Positions 1 through 7,797 of a stretch of DNA of 15,529 nucleotides are shown here, one piece after another. The notes beneath the pieces are model-generated. The model was not told the DNA's origin. It saw only the letters and a program-made list of their open reading frames with translations, and did not search any database. The DNA is taken from assembly GCA_016840185.1 (NCBI GenBank), contig JAEOSV010000253.1, positions 1 to 15,529 on the forward strand, given 5' to 3'. Position 1 is the stretch's first letter, and each line of letters begins with the position of its first letter. The position numbers and the translations under genes are program-made. This stretch comes from Candidatus Hermodarchaeota archaeon. Its GTDB lineage: Archaea; Asgardarchaeota; Hermodarchaeia; Hermodarchaeales; Hermodarchaeaceae.

Positions 1-146
1 ACTAAGTGGACATTTATATCAGCTTGGAGTAGAGCTCGCTGAAGATATTTTACTAGCTCATTAACAGCCTTCACATCGACCACTGAAGAGCGCAATAGCT
101 TCTGAACTGCTTGGTGAAGCGATGAACCTAATTTTCCAAGGACCAT
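1..146 (-). CDS. srp54: Signal recognition particle protein SRP54, N-terminal fragment
   Basis: The first 48 codons of a minus-strand gene that leaves the window at its left edge. The protein begins MVLGKLGSSLHQAVQKLL and continues RSSVVDVKAVNELVKYLQ then RALLQADINV, the usual opening of archaeal SRP54. This is the N-terminal four-helix bundle that precedes the GTPase domain. By family knowledge the full protein binds SRP RNA and signal sequences and docks ribosomes to the SRP receptor at the membrane. The ATG at 144-146 has an AGGA about seven bases upstream. The gene lies 61 bp downstream of deoxyhypusine synthase on the same strand, so it may be the last gene of an aIF5A-dys-srp54 run. The G and M domains lie outside the window and cannot be checked. 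Confidence 0.9.
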   Translation of the reverse strand, partial: MVLGKLGSSLHQAVQKLLRSSVVDVKAVNELVKYLQRALLQADINVHL

Positions 147-207
147 AGTGTTTTCCTACTCTATTCGAATACTGAGCGGTTAACTCAATACGGCATAATA
201 ATTCTTT

Positions 208-1149
208 CTAAAATGATTCAATATCTTCTAAAACGGCACCAATTATTAGCGGAAAGAGGGCGGTTGCGTCACCAATAACGGTTTCAAACTTGGCTTCTGC
301 CTTTACCTTGCCCCACGATATTCCCTCTTGAAGTTTTGCTCCACTTAAGCTTCCATCCTCTTCGCGTGCCATCGTAATTTGAATAGCGCTATCAAGACCA
401 CCACGCAAAATATTTGCACCCAAGGTAAAATGCTTTGGCAGACCACCGCCTAAAATAATGGCTCCAACTCGTTTTGCGTCATGGACTTGGTCGTAGAGAA
501 TTTCCATATCTTTGAGTCCATTGAGTTTGAGCGGATGTATTTGGCTGAAGAGGGCGATGTGTAAGCCAAGCATGGAGTCTAAAATTCCTGGACAAAAAAT
601 GGGCACTTTCTTCTGATAGGCTTGATGGACAATGGACTCTGCGTCCTTTACATGTTCACCAATTGTGTTGATAAGCTCTGATGGGGCAAGTCCTTCAGTA
701 CGCGTCTCTTCAGGGATGCCACTCAAAATGGAGCGTATTGTATCCTCAAATTTCTCAAAGCCCGCCGTTTCAACATAGACATCACCAGCACGCCCCAATT
801 GTTGTTTGGCTAATTCCCGATCATCCGCGTGCAAGCTTCCTTTTACATGATGTCCTCCAATTGCTTCCAGTACATCATGAACAACATTAGCACCACTGGT
901 CACAATCGCATGAATTCGCTTCGTTTTCACGAGGTGTGCGATGACATCACGTAAACCTCCGGGCACCATGGGTCCAGCCATGGCTAAGAAGACAAGATAA
1001 TCAGAATCGGTGAATATGTTCTTCACTATCTGCGTTGCTCGAGCGACTCGTCCTGCACCTAATACGCCAGTTCGTTGATACTGTTTAACGAGTTCACCAA
1101 GGGTCATTCCCTTCTTGATTTTCATTTGCTTGACGTATCGACGAGACAT
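208..1149 (-). CDS. dys: Deoxyhypusine synthase
   Basis: 313 residues, full length for the archaeal enzyme. It transfers the aminobutyl group of spermidine to one lysine of aIF5A through an enzyme-lysine imine and uses NAD. The catalytic lysine is recognisable as K281 in the motif EGISWGKVKAEA. The Rossmann-like core shows TSGANVVHD (84-92), the GILDSMLGLH stretch (188-197) and IILGGGLPKH (231-240). These match the substrate and NAD-binding segments of the family. The gene starts 48 bp after aIF5A, its only known protein substrate, and both are on the minus strand, so co-transcription is likely. The ATG at 1147-1149 lacks an obvious SD site. I see no missing key residue or frameshift. Confidence 0.96.
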   Translation of the reverse strand: MSRRYVKQMKIKKGMTLGELVKQYQRTGVLGAGRVARATQIVKNIFTDSDYLVFLAMAGPMVPGGLRDVIAHLVKTKRIHAIVTSGANVVHDVLEAIGGHHVKGSLHADDRELAKQQLGRAGDVYVETAGFEKFEDTIRSILSGIPEETRTEGLAPSELINTIGEHVKDAESIVHQAYQKKVPIFCPGILDSMLGLHIALFSQIHPLKLNGLKDMEILYDQVHDAKRVGAIILGGGLPKHFTLGANILRGGLDSAIQITMAREEDGSLSGAKLQEGISWGKVKAEAKFETVIGDATALFPLIIGAVLEDIESF

Positions 1150-1197
1150 TGTGCAAAAACCGAATCTGATTATTTCATGAAATGGTAGGAAGACTCT

Positions 1198-1602
1198 TTA
1201 TCGTCGGCGGATGAGCTTTTTTCGACCCATTACAATCCAATATTCGAGTTGGATACCCTGTTCGATTTTGCCTTCGAAGTCTTCTTTGCTAGGCATAGGT
1301 ACCTCGAAGCTCTCATAGCTTTCCATGTCCATTAGGCCCAAAACCGGTGGTTTGGCATCAGTAATGTAATTGATTTGGGCGACTCGCTTGTCAATAATAG
1401 GGGAATCAACTTTGGTGTCGGTGGGCAATACGATACTTTTCTTTGAACCATCAAAGACGCTAACAGCAGTAATCCGGGATTTGGAATGACCATGTTTTCC
1501 CGATTTGCTTTTCTCAATACTCACTACTTTGTATGCCTCATCCTCAATGATGAGGTATCGACCAGCTTTCAAGCTACCAGCTTCGACAACTTTGTGCGAC
1601 AA
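1198..1602 (-). CDS. eif5A: Translation initiation/elongation factor aIF5A (hypusinated)
   Basis: 134 residues, normal for archaeal IF5A. The N-terminal SH3-like barrel carries the hypusination loop SKSGKHGHSK, with K36 as the modified lysine. The C-terminal OB fold runs from about residue 73 and ends in a basic KKLIRRR tail. The factor binds the ribosomal E-site region and relieves stalling at difficult peptide bonds, and it depends on modification by the downstream deoxyhypusine synthase. The start is TTG at 1600-1602, chosen because GGTGG lies about seven bases upstream and residues SHKVVEAGSL follow as in homologues. A TATA-like element lies about 35 bp upstream. The downstream dys gene is on the same strand at 48 bp. 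Confidence 0.95.
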   Translation of the reverse strand: MSHKVVEAGSLKAGRYLIIEDEAYKVVSIEKSKSGKHGHSKSRITAVSVFDGSKKSIVLPTDTKVDSPIIDKRVAQINYITDAKPPVLGLMDMESYESFEVPMPSKEDFEGKIEQGIQLEYWIVMGRKKLIRRR

Positions 1603-1635
1603 TTTATGCCACCGTCCCGATAAAATTCAAGAGCT

Positions 1636-1650
1636 CTCTTAAACCTTTTT
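1636..1650 (-). promoter_or_regulatory. Putative TATA/BRE promoter of aIF5A operon
   Basis: On the minus strand the sequence reads AAAAAGGTTTAAGAG, a purine-rich BRE-like run followed by a TTTAAG box. Its centre is about 25 bp upstream of a transcription start near 1614, which would give a leader of about 12 bases containing the GGTGG ribosome site. Archaeal TATA boxes are short and degenerate, so this is position-based inference. Confidence 0.35.
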
Positions 1651-1775
1651 ACTTCTTAGCAAAAGTCCAAATACAATGAAATCCTGAACAAATTTAGGAG
1701 CCTATTACTCGAAATCCATGCTAATCCCTACGTACAATCCAAAGGGCTCATTTGATTCCATGATACGATTCTGAG

Positions 1776-2312
1776 GTGCTTAAAATTACGACACGGAAAC
1801 CACTCATTTTTGTCATCGACACCTCTGCAATCTATCACCAAATTTCCTTCACAGCTGAGAACATCCAACTAGTTACTACGCCAATAATTGAGAAGGAAAT
1901 GTACCGAAAAGGACTCAAGGATTCTGTTGAGCTTCTTAAAGCAACGGAGAAACTTCGTATAATCGAACCCAGTCCGCAATCATTGAAAAAAGTGAAAGAA
2001 GCAGCAGTTCAGCTAGGTGATCTCCAGTACCTTTCAGACCCTGATCAGCAACTTCTTGCCCTAGCTTTGGATCTCGATGCTCAAGATTCTCATACAGTGA
2101 TCATTACTGATGACTACTCGATACAAAACGTGGCGAAACAGCTTTCTTTGGATTTCAAATCCGCTTCAACAACTGGAATTCGCGAAGTTATCAATTGGGA
2201 AACCTACTGCAGCGCTTGTGGTCATAAAGAACCAAAATCGACAAAGGAAGATGTCTGCCCGGTCTGCGGTACCGCGCTCAAACGCCGCGCAGTTCGTAAG
2301 GAACCCATCTAG
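1776..2312 (+). CDS. nob1: rRNA maturation endonuclease Nob1 (PIN domain plus zinc ribbon)
   Basis: 178 residues. Nob1 cuts the 3' end of 16S rRNA during late small-subunit maturation. The PIN nuclease fold shows the expected acidic residues: D15 in FVIDTSAIY, E39 in TPIIEKEMY, D88/D90 in LSDPDQQLLAL, and D112/D113 in IITDDYSIQNVA. A zinc ribbon follows with C145, C148, C161 and C164. The protein ends soon after in a basic tail. The start is GTG at 1776; an in-frame TGA lies just upstream, so no longer start exists, and no spaced SD is visible (the transcript may be leaderless). It is divergent from aIF5A across 173 bp and upstream of a small zinc protein and EF-1 beta. Length and motif order fit archaeal Nob1 well. 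Confidence 0.93.
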   Translation: MLKITTRKPLIFVIDTSAIYHQISFTAENIQLVTTPIIEKEMYRKGLKDSVELLKATEKLRIIEPSPQSLKKVKEAAVQLGDLQYLSDPDQQLLALALDLDAQDSHTVIITDDYSIQNVAKQLSLDFKSASTTGIREVINWETYCSACGHKEPKSTKEDVCPVCGTALKRRAVRKEPI

Positions 2313-2333
2313 CTCAGATTAGTGTGATAGTCA

Positions 2334-2345
2334 ACAAAATTTAAG
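2334..2345 (+). promoter_or_regulatory. Putative TATA promoter before zinc-ribbon/EF-1 beta pair
   Basis: The sequence AAAATTTAAG lies between nob1 and the zinc-ribbon gene, about 55-60 bp before the ATG at 2398. That spacing would put a transcription start near 2365-2370. The call rests on composition and spacing only. Confidence 0.3.
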
Positions 2346-2397
2346 AAGCCTATATGCATCCTTCTGAATCACGTTCCAAGTAATGAAGGCGAAAATC

Positions 2398-2574
2398 ATG
2401 AGTGAAAGCAAATCATCATTCTGCTCATGCTGCGGGGGTTTAGTTACTCCTCGTGAAAACTCAGTCCAATTCACATGTCCCGCATGTGGAAACTATACCA
2501 TTCGTCGGTGCCAAAAGTGCCGGGAATTTGCCAACGCTTACACATGCCCTGCATGCAATTTCCAAGGCCCCTAA
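2398..2574 (+). CDS. Small zinc-ribbon protein (HVO_2753-like)
   Basis: 58 residues from the internal ATG at 2398. I prefer this start over ATG 2383 because GAAGG lies eight bases before it and the protein then begins MSESKSSF, as in homologues. Four C-x2-C knuckles are visible: CSCC, CPAC, CQKC and CPAC, each pair of knuckles enough for one zinc. The spacing and C-terminal NFQGP ending match the tiny double zinc-finger proteins found next to EF-1 beta in many archaea, typified by Haloferax HVO_2753. Their biochemical role is not established to my knowledge. The gene ends 39 bp before EF-1 beta on the same strand, pointing to a joint transcript and a likely translation-related task. I name no function. 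Confidence 0.88.
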   Translation: MSESKSSFCSCCGGLVTPRENSVQFTCPACGNYTIRRCQKCREFANAYTCPACNFQGP

Positions 2575-2613
2575 GCCGTTCATAATTTGACTATCATAAG
2601 AGGGATTTTTGAT

Positions 2614-2880
2614 ATGGGAAAGGTTCTTGCGATTATGAAAATCATGCCTGAAGACGCGAACAAACCAATCAGTGAACTGCGCCAACGAATCGATCAATCA
2701 CTCGACGGCAAAGTGCACATTGAAGCCTGGGAAGAAATCCCAATTTTTGGTCCTCTGTACTCACTGCGTCTGCGATTCATTGTTGATGACGAGGCAGGGG
2801 GCACGGACTTCGTTGAAGAAATCGTCAAGAAGGTTGACGGTGTTGGCGAGATAGAAATCGAAGCAGTTAGCCTCATTTAA
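2614..2880 (+). CDS. ef1b: Translation elongation factor EF-1 beta (aEF1B)
   Basis: 88 residues, the usual size of the archaeal guanine-nucleotide exchange factor for EF-1 alpha. The protein opens MGKVLAIMKIMPED and closes with VEEIVKKVDGVGEIEIEAV, the alpha-beta sandwich seen in archaeal EF-1 beta and in the C-terminal domain of the eukaryotic factor. The ATG at 2614 is chosen because GAGGG lies nine bases upstream; a TTG 27 bp earlier would add nine residues that homologues lack. It releases GDP from EF-1 alpha in the cytosol. Its neighbour upstream is the small zinc protein and downstream is cdc48 after an 87-bp gap. Confidence 0.94.
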   Translation: MGKVLAIMKIMPEDANKPISELRQRIDQSLDGKVHIEAWEEIPIFGPLYSLRLRFIVDDEAGGTDFVEEIVKKVDGVGEIEIEAVSLI

Positions 2881-2967
2881 CAATAAAACATTCCCAGAAT
2901 CCACGTCGGATGGTGGGTCTAACAGTTTTTTATGTGTTCGTGCAATTGCATAAGGTGGAGAATAACA

Positions 2968-5160
2968 GTGGAAGAAGATCAGCCTCCGAAAGGAAAAACA
3001 ATTACACTTCGTGTCAAAAAAGCTCACGAACGAGATGCAGGTCGATTCATTATTCGTATTGATTCGCCAACAATGGAAAAACTCGGTGTACAAACAGGAG
3101 ATATCATCGGCATTAAGGGACGAAAACAAACCGCGGGAATCGTATGGCCTGCCTATCCTCAAGATGAAGGACAAAGCATCATCCGAATGGACGGTCGCAT
3201 GCGGCGTAATGCCGGAGTGAGTTTAGAAGAACCATTATCAATCTTCACAGTTCAAGAACGTCCAGCCTTATCCGTTGTTCTTGCTCCGCTCGAAATGCGT
3301 TTTCCGGTCAAAGACTTTGATGACTTTGTCAAACAGAAGCTGCTCAACTGCCCCGTTGTAAAGGATGACACCGTACATGTGTCAATTCTCGGACGACCCG
3401 TGCGGTTTATTGTTCGACGCTCACGACCCACGGGTGTTGTGCTCATCGCATTAAATTCTCAACTTACAATTCAAAGTGAACCACCTAAAGAACTCGAAGT
3501 CGGGGTTCCCCTCATTACATATGAGGAAATTGGTGGGCTTGAACATGAAATTCAACGTATACGGGAAATGGTAGAATTACCCTTGAAACATCCCGAACTC
3601 TTTGCTCGATTAGGAATTGCTCCACCCAGGGGAGTTCTATTGTTTGGTCCTCCGGGATGTGGAAAAACCCTTCTCGCTCAAGCCGTTGCCAACGAATCAG
3701 AAGCCCATTTCATATCAATAAATGGACCCGAAATCATGAGCAAATTCTATGGCGAATCAGAAAAACGCCTACGCCAAATCTTCGAGGAAGCGGAGAAAAA
3801 TGCTCCCAGCATTATATTCATTGATGAACTCGATGCGATTGCACCTAAACGTGAAGAAGTAATAGGAGAAGTAGAAAGGCGAGTTGTAGCACAGCTATTA
3901 GCAGTTATGGATGGCCTTCAAAAACGTGGACAAGTCATTGTGATCGGTGCATCTAATAGGCCTAATGCCATTGACCCCGCGCTTCGACGACCGGGTCGGT
4001 TTGATCGTGAAATCGAAATCCGCGTACCAGACAAGGAAGGACGGCTTGAGGTACTTAATATTCATTCACGGGGGATGCCTCTTGAATCCGTGAAGCCTGA
4101 AGATATTGCAGAAATTACCCATGGATTTGTCGGGGCAGATTTAGCTGCTCTGTGTCGGGAAGCGGCTATGAATTCTCTCCGTCGATATTTGCCTCGTATC
4201 AATCTTGAACAGGATGAAATCCCTCCGGAAGTGCTTGAAGATTTACGGGTCACAAATGACGATTTCATTGCAGCCCTTCGTGAGGTTCAACCAACGGCAA
4301 TGCGGGAGGTTACCATTGAAGTTCCGAATGTACGTTGGTCGGACGTTGGAGGATTAGAAGTCATCAAACACAAACTTCAACAAGCAGTCCAATGGCCATT
4401 AAAACACCCGGACTCCTTTACGCGAATGGGCGTTGAACCCCCCCGTGGCGTCCTTCTCTATGGTCCACCCGGGTGTGGAAAAACCATGCTCGCCCGTGCT
4501 GTCGCCACAGAAAGTGAAGCAAACTTCATTAGCATCAAAGGTCCCGAAGTTTTAAGTAAGTGGGTTGGCGAATCCGAAAAAGCTATTCGTGAGGTCTTTC
4601 GGCGTGCCCGTCATGCAGCTCCTGCAATAATCTTCTTCGATGAGATTGATGCTGTCGCACCAGCTAGGGGTTCTGGATCTGGAGATTCCCATGTCACTGA
4701 ACGGGTAATCAGTCAATTTCTCACAGAAATTGATGGCATCCAATCCCTGAAAGACATCGTAGTGTTAGCAGCAACTAATCGGCCAGATCTATTAGATCCT
4801 GCAATGCTTCGGCCTGGGCGTTTTGATCGACATATACTGGTTCCCGCTCCGGATGTTAAATCACGAAAGAAAATCTTTGAAATCTATACTAAAAATATGC
4901 CTACTGCCAAGGACGTGGACCTTGACGAATTAGTCAAATTATCACAGAATTTCGCAGGCAGTGACATCGCAGCATGTTGTCGTGAAGCTGCTCTTGCAGC
5001 TCTTGAAGAGAACATGAAATCAACCAAAATCACCCGAAAACACTTCTTGAAAGCAATTGAAGAAGTAACTCCCACAATAACTCAGGAAATGGAGAAAGCC
5101 TATCAGGCATGGGGAAAACGCGCAAAACAAACTCGTCCCAGCACGTCACCCTTCACGTAA
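2968..5160 (+). CDS. cdc48: Cdc48/VAT-type AAA+ ATPase with two AAA domains
   Basis: 730 residues from GTG 2968, preferred over ATG 2932 because GGTGGAG lies about seven bases before it and the next residues [15 protein letters not shown] match family N-termini. The N domain (about 10-175) is followed by D1 and D2. D1 has Walker A GPPGCGKT at 227-234, pore loop KFYGES at 259-264, Walker B D286/E287, and arginine fingers in RRPGRFDR. D2 has Walker A at 499-506, pore motif KWVGES at 531-536, Walker B D558/E559, and RPGRFDR. Cdc48/VAT hexamers unfold proteins for degradation by the proteasome or release them from complexes. The C-terminus ends STSPFT and lacks an HbYX proteasome-docking motif. 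Both ATPase sites look active. The gene is convergent with the small gene at 5192. Confidence 0.96.
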   Translation: MEEDQPPKGKTITLRVKKAHERDAGRFIIRIDSPTMEKLGVQTGDIIGIKGRKQTAGIVWPAYPQDEGQSIIRMDGRMRRNAGVSLEEPLSIFTVQERPALSVVLAPLEMRFPVKDFDDFVKQKLLNCPVVKDDTVHVSILGRPVRFIVRRSRPTGVVLIALNSQLTIQSEPPKELEVGVPLITYEEIGGLEHEIQRIREMVELPLKHPELFARLGIAPPRGVLLFGPPGCGKTLLAQAVANESEAHFISINGPEIMSKFYGESEKRLRQIFEEAEKNAPSIIFIDELDAIAPKREEVIGEVERRVVAQLLAVMDGLQKRGQVIVIGASNRPNAIDPALRRPGRFDREIEIRVPDKEGRLEVLNIHSRGMPLESVKPEDIAEITHGFVGADLAALCREAAMNSLRRYLPRINLEQDEIPPEVLEDLRVTNDDFIAALREVQPTAMREVTIEVPNVRWSDVGGLEVIKHKLQQAVQWPLKHPDSFTRMGVEPPRGVLLYGPPGCGKTMLARAVATESEANFISIKGPEVLSKWVGESEKAIREVFRRARHAAPAIIFFDEIDAVAPARGSGSGDSHVTERVISQFLTEIDGIQSLKDIVVLAATNRPDLLDPAMLRPGRFDRHILVPAPDVKSRKKIFEIYTKNMPTAKDVDLDELVKLSQNFAGSDIAACCREAALAALEENMKSTKITRKHFLKAIEEVTPTITQEMEKAYQAWGKRAKQTRPSTSPFT

Positions 5161-5191
5161 GTCACTGAAAAGACTCCCCGTCACGACAATA

Positions 5192-5443
5192 CTAGTCTTC
5201 AGCGATAGCCAGATACCGTCGTTCACCCAGCAGCTCAATTTTCCGCTTGGTCTTGGTGATTTGTTGAACATGAATTTTACCACTGATTTCTAGTTCCATG
5301 AGCGCTCGGTCCAACTCATCTGGAGCCACGTTCACACGATTAGTCTTTAACAGCCGCGTGAGTTCTTTATCGATGAGCACACCTTGGCGCTTTTCAAGAA
5401 TAGAAAGCACAATATTTCGAAGAGGAATTGTTCTCCACGTCAA
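5192..5443 (-). CDS. Small winged-helix-like protein, function unknown
   Basis: 83 residues if started at TTG 5443, which has GAGGT eight bases upstream. A TTG 15 bases earlier would add five residues but has no spaced ribosome site. The start MTWRTIPLRNIVLSILEK, then a central LIDKELTRLLKT and a strand pair around SGKIHVQQITKTKRKIELL, look like a compact helix-turn-helix with a wing. This is typical of small archaeal DNA-binding or adaptor proteins. I recognise the opening as that of conserved archaeal hypothetical proteins but not a named family. It faces cdc48 tail to tail with 31 bp between stops, and its own upstream region holds two inverted repeats shared with the replication cluster, so self-regulation is conceivable. 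Confidence 0.7.
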   Translation of the reverse strand: MTWRTIPLRNIVLSILEKRQGVLIDKELTRLLKTNRVNVAPDELDRALMELEISGKIHVQQITKTKRKIELLGERRYLAIAED

Positions 5444-5476
5444 CGCATTCAACCTCAATGAGTATTAACAGAAAAT

Positions 5477-5490
5477 ATCCTAAATAGGAT
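5477..5490. repeat. Inverted repeat ATCCTA-AA-TAGGAT over a likely TATA box
   Basis: Six-base arms match perfectly with a two-base centre. On the minus strand the centre reads CCTATTTAGG, an acceptable archaeal TATA box placed about 42 bp before the TTG start of the winged-helix-like gene. An operator overlapping a TATA box is a common repressor site in archaea. That role is inference here. Confidence 0.5.
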
Positions 5491-5492
5491 TA

Positions 5493-5510
5493 ACATCTCA
5501 AAGGAGATGT
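5493..5510. repeat. Inverted repeat ACATCTC-AAAG-GAGATGT
   Basis: Seven-base arms match perfectly around AAAG, three bases from the first inverted repeat. It lies in the divergent region between the winged-helix-like gene and the replication cluster. It could be a second operator. It is not followed by a T-run on the plus strand, so an ordinary terminator is less likely. Confidence 0.45.
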
Positions 5511-5578
5511 CAGGTCAAGACAGACATGAAGGCATTTTAAAGTTTCTCCTTTCTTGTGGACATGAGCAAACAATACAA

Positions 5579-5586
5579 CTTTAAGA
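5579..5586 (+). promoter_or_regulatory. Putative TATA box of the OB-fold/PCNA/primase cluster
   Basis: CTTTAAGA lies about 50 bp before the ATG at 5633, giving a predicted start near 5608. A second candidate, ATTTTAAAG, lies near 5534-5542. No other convincing promoter is seen before nop10, so this may drive the long cluster, although internal promoters cannot be excluded. Confidence 0.35.
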
Positions 5587-5632
5587 AACATAATGTGAAA
5601 TCGTACGCAAGAGAAAAAGACGGAGCCCTTCT

Positions 5633-5977
5633 ATGTCAACTGACCCATTCATCCGAACCCCCGCAGTTTACAGCGAAATTGGGAGCCTCACTTCTGAGTC
5701 TGCTGGTCGGCGTGTGCGGGTAATTGGGTTTGTAGTTGACATTCAAAAAAAAGCTGGGTTCACACTCAGTGATGATACCGGTCGAATCTCTGTGGTAACC
5801 GAACAGCCCCCCGCTCTCCAAACCTTTGTCAGGGCTTTTGGAACCATCGCCGTCTCCCAGGAGGGTCAACCTTTGCTTCGCGCTGAAATAATTCAAGATC
5901 TTACAGCACTTGATAAACAGTTATTTAAGCGTGTATTGAAAATAGTCCAAACCGCCACCAGCGGGAGGAGTTCCTAG
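5633..5977 (+). CDS. Small OB-fold protein preceding PCNA
   Basis: 114 residues starting at ATG 5633 with GGAG seven bases upstream. Strands typical of a single OB fold are visible: GRRVRVIGFVVDI (about 25-37), AGFTLSDDTGRISVV (41-55), then TFVRAFGTIAV and PLLRAEIIQDL. The pattern of V-G-V-V followed by L-x-D-x-T-G is common to RPA, Stn1-like and related single-stranded nucleic-acid binding OB folds. A helix near the C-terminus (DKQLFKRVLKIVQTA) resembles the helix that follows RPA32/Stn1-type OB folds. The stop codon TAG is directly followed by the TTG start of PCNA, so translation is coupled. Context suggests a replication-linked ssDNA-binding accessory. The precise family is not certain. 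Confidence 0.75.
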   Translation: MSTDPFIRTPAVYSEIGSLTSESAGRRVRVIGFVVDIQKKAGFTLSDDTGRISVVTEQPPALQTFVRAFGTIAVSQEGQPLLRAEIIQDLTALDKQLFKRVLKIVQTATSGRSS

Positions 5978-6733
5978 TTGCTTGTAGCAAAATTTGATGA
6001 CGCAAAAACCTGGCAGTCCCTTATCAGTGCCATCTCTGCTCTTGTTGATGAAGCTAATTTCGAGATTTCCCCGAAAGGTATGACTCTAAGAGCCATGGAT
6101 CCCTCACGGATCGCGATGGTCGATTTTGAACTTCCCAAGAGTGCCTTTAGTACCTATGAATGCGACGAAGAAGGACGTATCGGGATAAATCTTGATGAAA
6201 TGGATAAAATCGTCAAGCGAGCTGGAGCCGGAACCAGCCTTGAACTCTCCTTAGATCGAGAGAAAAACCAATTACAGATAACCCTCCAAGGTCGAACTAA
6301 ACGCAGTTTCAAGATTTCCCTTATTGATCTTGGCTCGGACCGCCCACCAACCCTCAACGTGGACTTTGATATAAACATCAAAATTACCGCTGACACCCTC
6401 AAAGAACTCATTCAGGATGCCAACATCATCAGCGATTTTATTGCAATCGATGCCAAACCAGACAACCTAATTATTTCTGCTCGTGGAGATACTGGCAACT
6501 TGGAAGTAACAATAGGGAAGTCTGAAGAAGCACTCTTGGAATACACTGTAAAAGAACCAGCGAAATCACTCTATGCCCTCGAATATCTCAATGACATGAT
6601 GAAGGCAGTCGCAGCGGCAGACACGGTCCAACTAGAGTTTGGTAAAGGTACTCCAATAAAATTAGTCTTCGCGGTCAGTAGTGGAGGGCACATCACATAC
6701 TTCCTCGCTCCCCGGGTCGAAGACGACTTCTAA
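5978..6733 (+). CDS. pcn: DNA polymerase sliding clamp PCNA
   Basis: 251 residues, normal for archaeal PCNA. The start is TTG immediately after the preceding stop, supported by GGGAGGAG seven bases upstream and by MLVAKFDDAKTW. Two clamp domains are visible. The first includes SPKGMTLRAMDPSRIAMVDF. The interdomain linker lies near LIDLGSDRPPTLNVDF, and the second domain runs to the conserved end GHITYFLAPRVEDDF. The trimeric ring tethers polymerase, ligase, FEN1 and RFC clients to DNA. It is the second gene of the run and is followed after 29 bp by priL. A single PCNA gene is seen in this window. No odd insertions. Confidence 0.96.
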   Translation: MLVAKFDDAKTWQSLISAISALVDEANFEISPKGMTLRAMDPSRIAMVDFELPKSAFSTYECDEEGRIGINLDEMDKIVKRAGAGTSLELSLDREKNQLQITLQGRTKRSFKISLIDLGSDRPPTLNVDFDINIKITADTLKELIQDANIISDFIAIDAKPDNLIISARGDTGNLEVTIGKSEEALLEYTVKEPAKSLYALEYLNDMMKAVAAADTVQLEFGKGTPIKLVFAVSSGGHITYFLAPRVEDDF

Positions 6734-6762
6734 CCACAATTTCTGAATACTAGGAAGAGAAA

Positions 6763-7797
6763 ATGCAAGAGGATATCTCGATACACGAAGCAGCCAAATA
6801 CCCTTGGTCAGTGATGGCTCGGTCCCTCCTCAAAGATCTTGATATTTCACTTTCCGAAGTCGATAAAAATCCTCGAATTATTCAACGTGCGCGTCAAAGA
6901 TTGTCAGATGCAATTAAAGCAAAATCGTCCCAGCGAAAAGGGCAACTATTTGAAGATGCATATGTCGAACTCACTAGTTTCTTTGTGGCAAAGGCCCTCG
7001 TAGATGCCATTGGAAGCATGTATCTCCGACGACGATGGGCAACCCTTGAAGCAAAATCAACTGAAGACTTTTTAGTTAAAGAGTCCGATACGAAACTGGC
7101 ACAATTTGCAAAACACGAATTCAACTGGCAGATTGCTTCAGATGGGTCTCGCATCGCAGGACGAACTTTCACTCACCGTGTACATTTCACGAATTTCTTA
7201 GCTGCAGCAGCTGGATTTCATGAACGTGAATGGAAACTGGTGAACAAACGCGTCTCCAAAGGATCAGTTCTCCTCCGGAGAACTGAAACCGCACGGGTCC
7301 TTCGAGCCGCAGTAGAGAAGCTTCTCATCCGTGATATTAAAAAAGTGTCTGCTGATTTTCCACCGAATATTCAACAAGTTTTCGAAGACATAGAATTGGA
7401 AGTCCGAAAACGGTCAGATCGCCTGAAACAAGAAATCGAGGGGGAAATTGTTCCTGAAGCATTTCCTCCTTGTATGCAAGCTCTTCTCACTGATATGAAG
7501 CAAGGCAAACCCCTTTCACACATTGCCCGATTTGCAATTACTGCATTTCTGTTAAATGTTGGAATGGATGTGGATTCAATTGTTGAACTTTTCATGCAAG
7601 CCCCAGACTTTCGTGAAGATTTAGCTCGATACCAAATCGAACATATTGCAGGAAAACGCGGAAGCACTGAATACACACCACCCAGCTGTGCCTACATGAT
7701 ATCAGTGCGACTTTGCGTGGACCCAGATCAAGCTACAAGACGGCGCCATCCGTTGAACTATTATCGATTCAGGAGGAAACGATTATCCAAACCTTAG
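6763..7797 (+). CDS. priL: DNA primase large subunit PriL
   Basis: 344 residues from ATG 6763 with AGGAAGAG just upstream. The helical N-terminal domain is followed by the C-terminal Fe-S region. The signature segments are FPPCMQALL (C237), YTPPSCAYM (C309), VRLC (C318) and HPLNYY (329-334). Family members use four cysteines for a 4Fe-4S cluster; the fourth normally lies between the LC and HPL.YY motifs, but here that segment is VDPDQATRRR and has no cysteine. The protein has only three cysteines in all. PriL partners PriS in RNA/DNA primer synthesis and stimulates initiation. The 3' end overlaps the start of priS, whose probable SD site lies within it. The reading frame is intact. Confidence 0.93.
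   Translation: MQEDISIHEAAKYPWSVMARSLLKDLDISLSEVDKNPRIIQRARQRLSDAIKAKSSQRKGQLFEDAYVELTSFFVAKALVDAIGSMYLRRRWATLEAKSTEDFLVKESDTKLAQFAKHEFNWQIASDGSRIAGRTFTHRVHFTNFLAAAAGFHEREWKLVNKRVSKGSVLLRRTETARVLRAAVEKLLIRDIKKVSADFPPNIQQVFEDIELEVRKRSDRLKQEIEGEIVPEAFPPCMQALLTDMKQGKPLSHIARFAITAFLLNVGMDVDSIVELFMQAPDFREDLARYQIEHIAGKRGSTEYTPPSCAYMISVRLCVDPDQATRRRHPLNYYRFRRKRLSKP

Noticed and set aside
2587..2613. Longer EF-1 beta start at TTG 2587
   Set aside because: GAGGG lies within this extension and serves ATG 2614, where homologues begin.
2932..2967. Longer Cdc48 start at ATG 2932
   Set aside because: The added 12 residues ([12 protein letters not shown]) do not resemble the family, and the good ribosome site points to GTG 2968.
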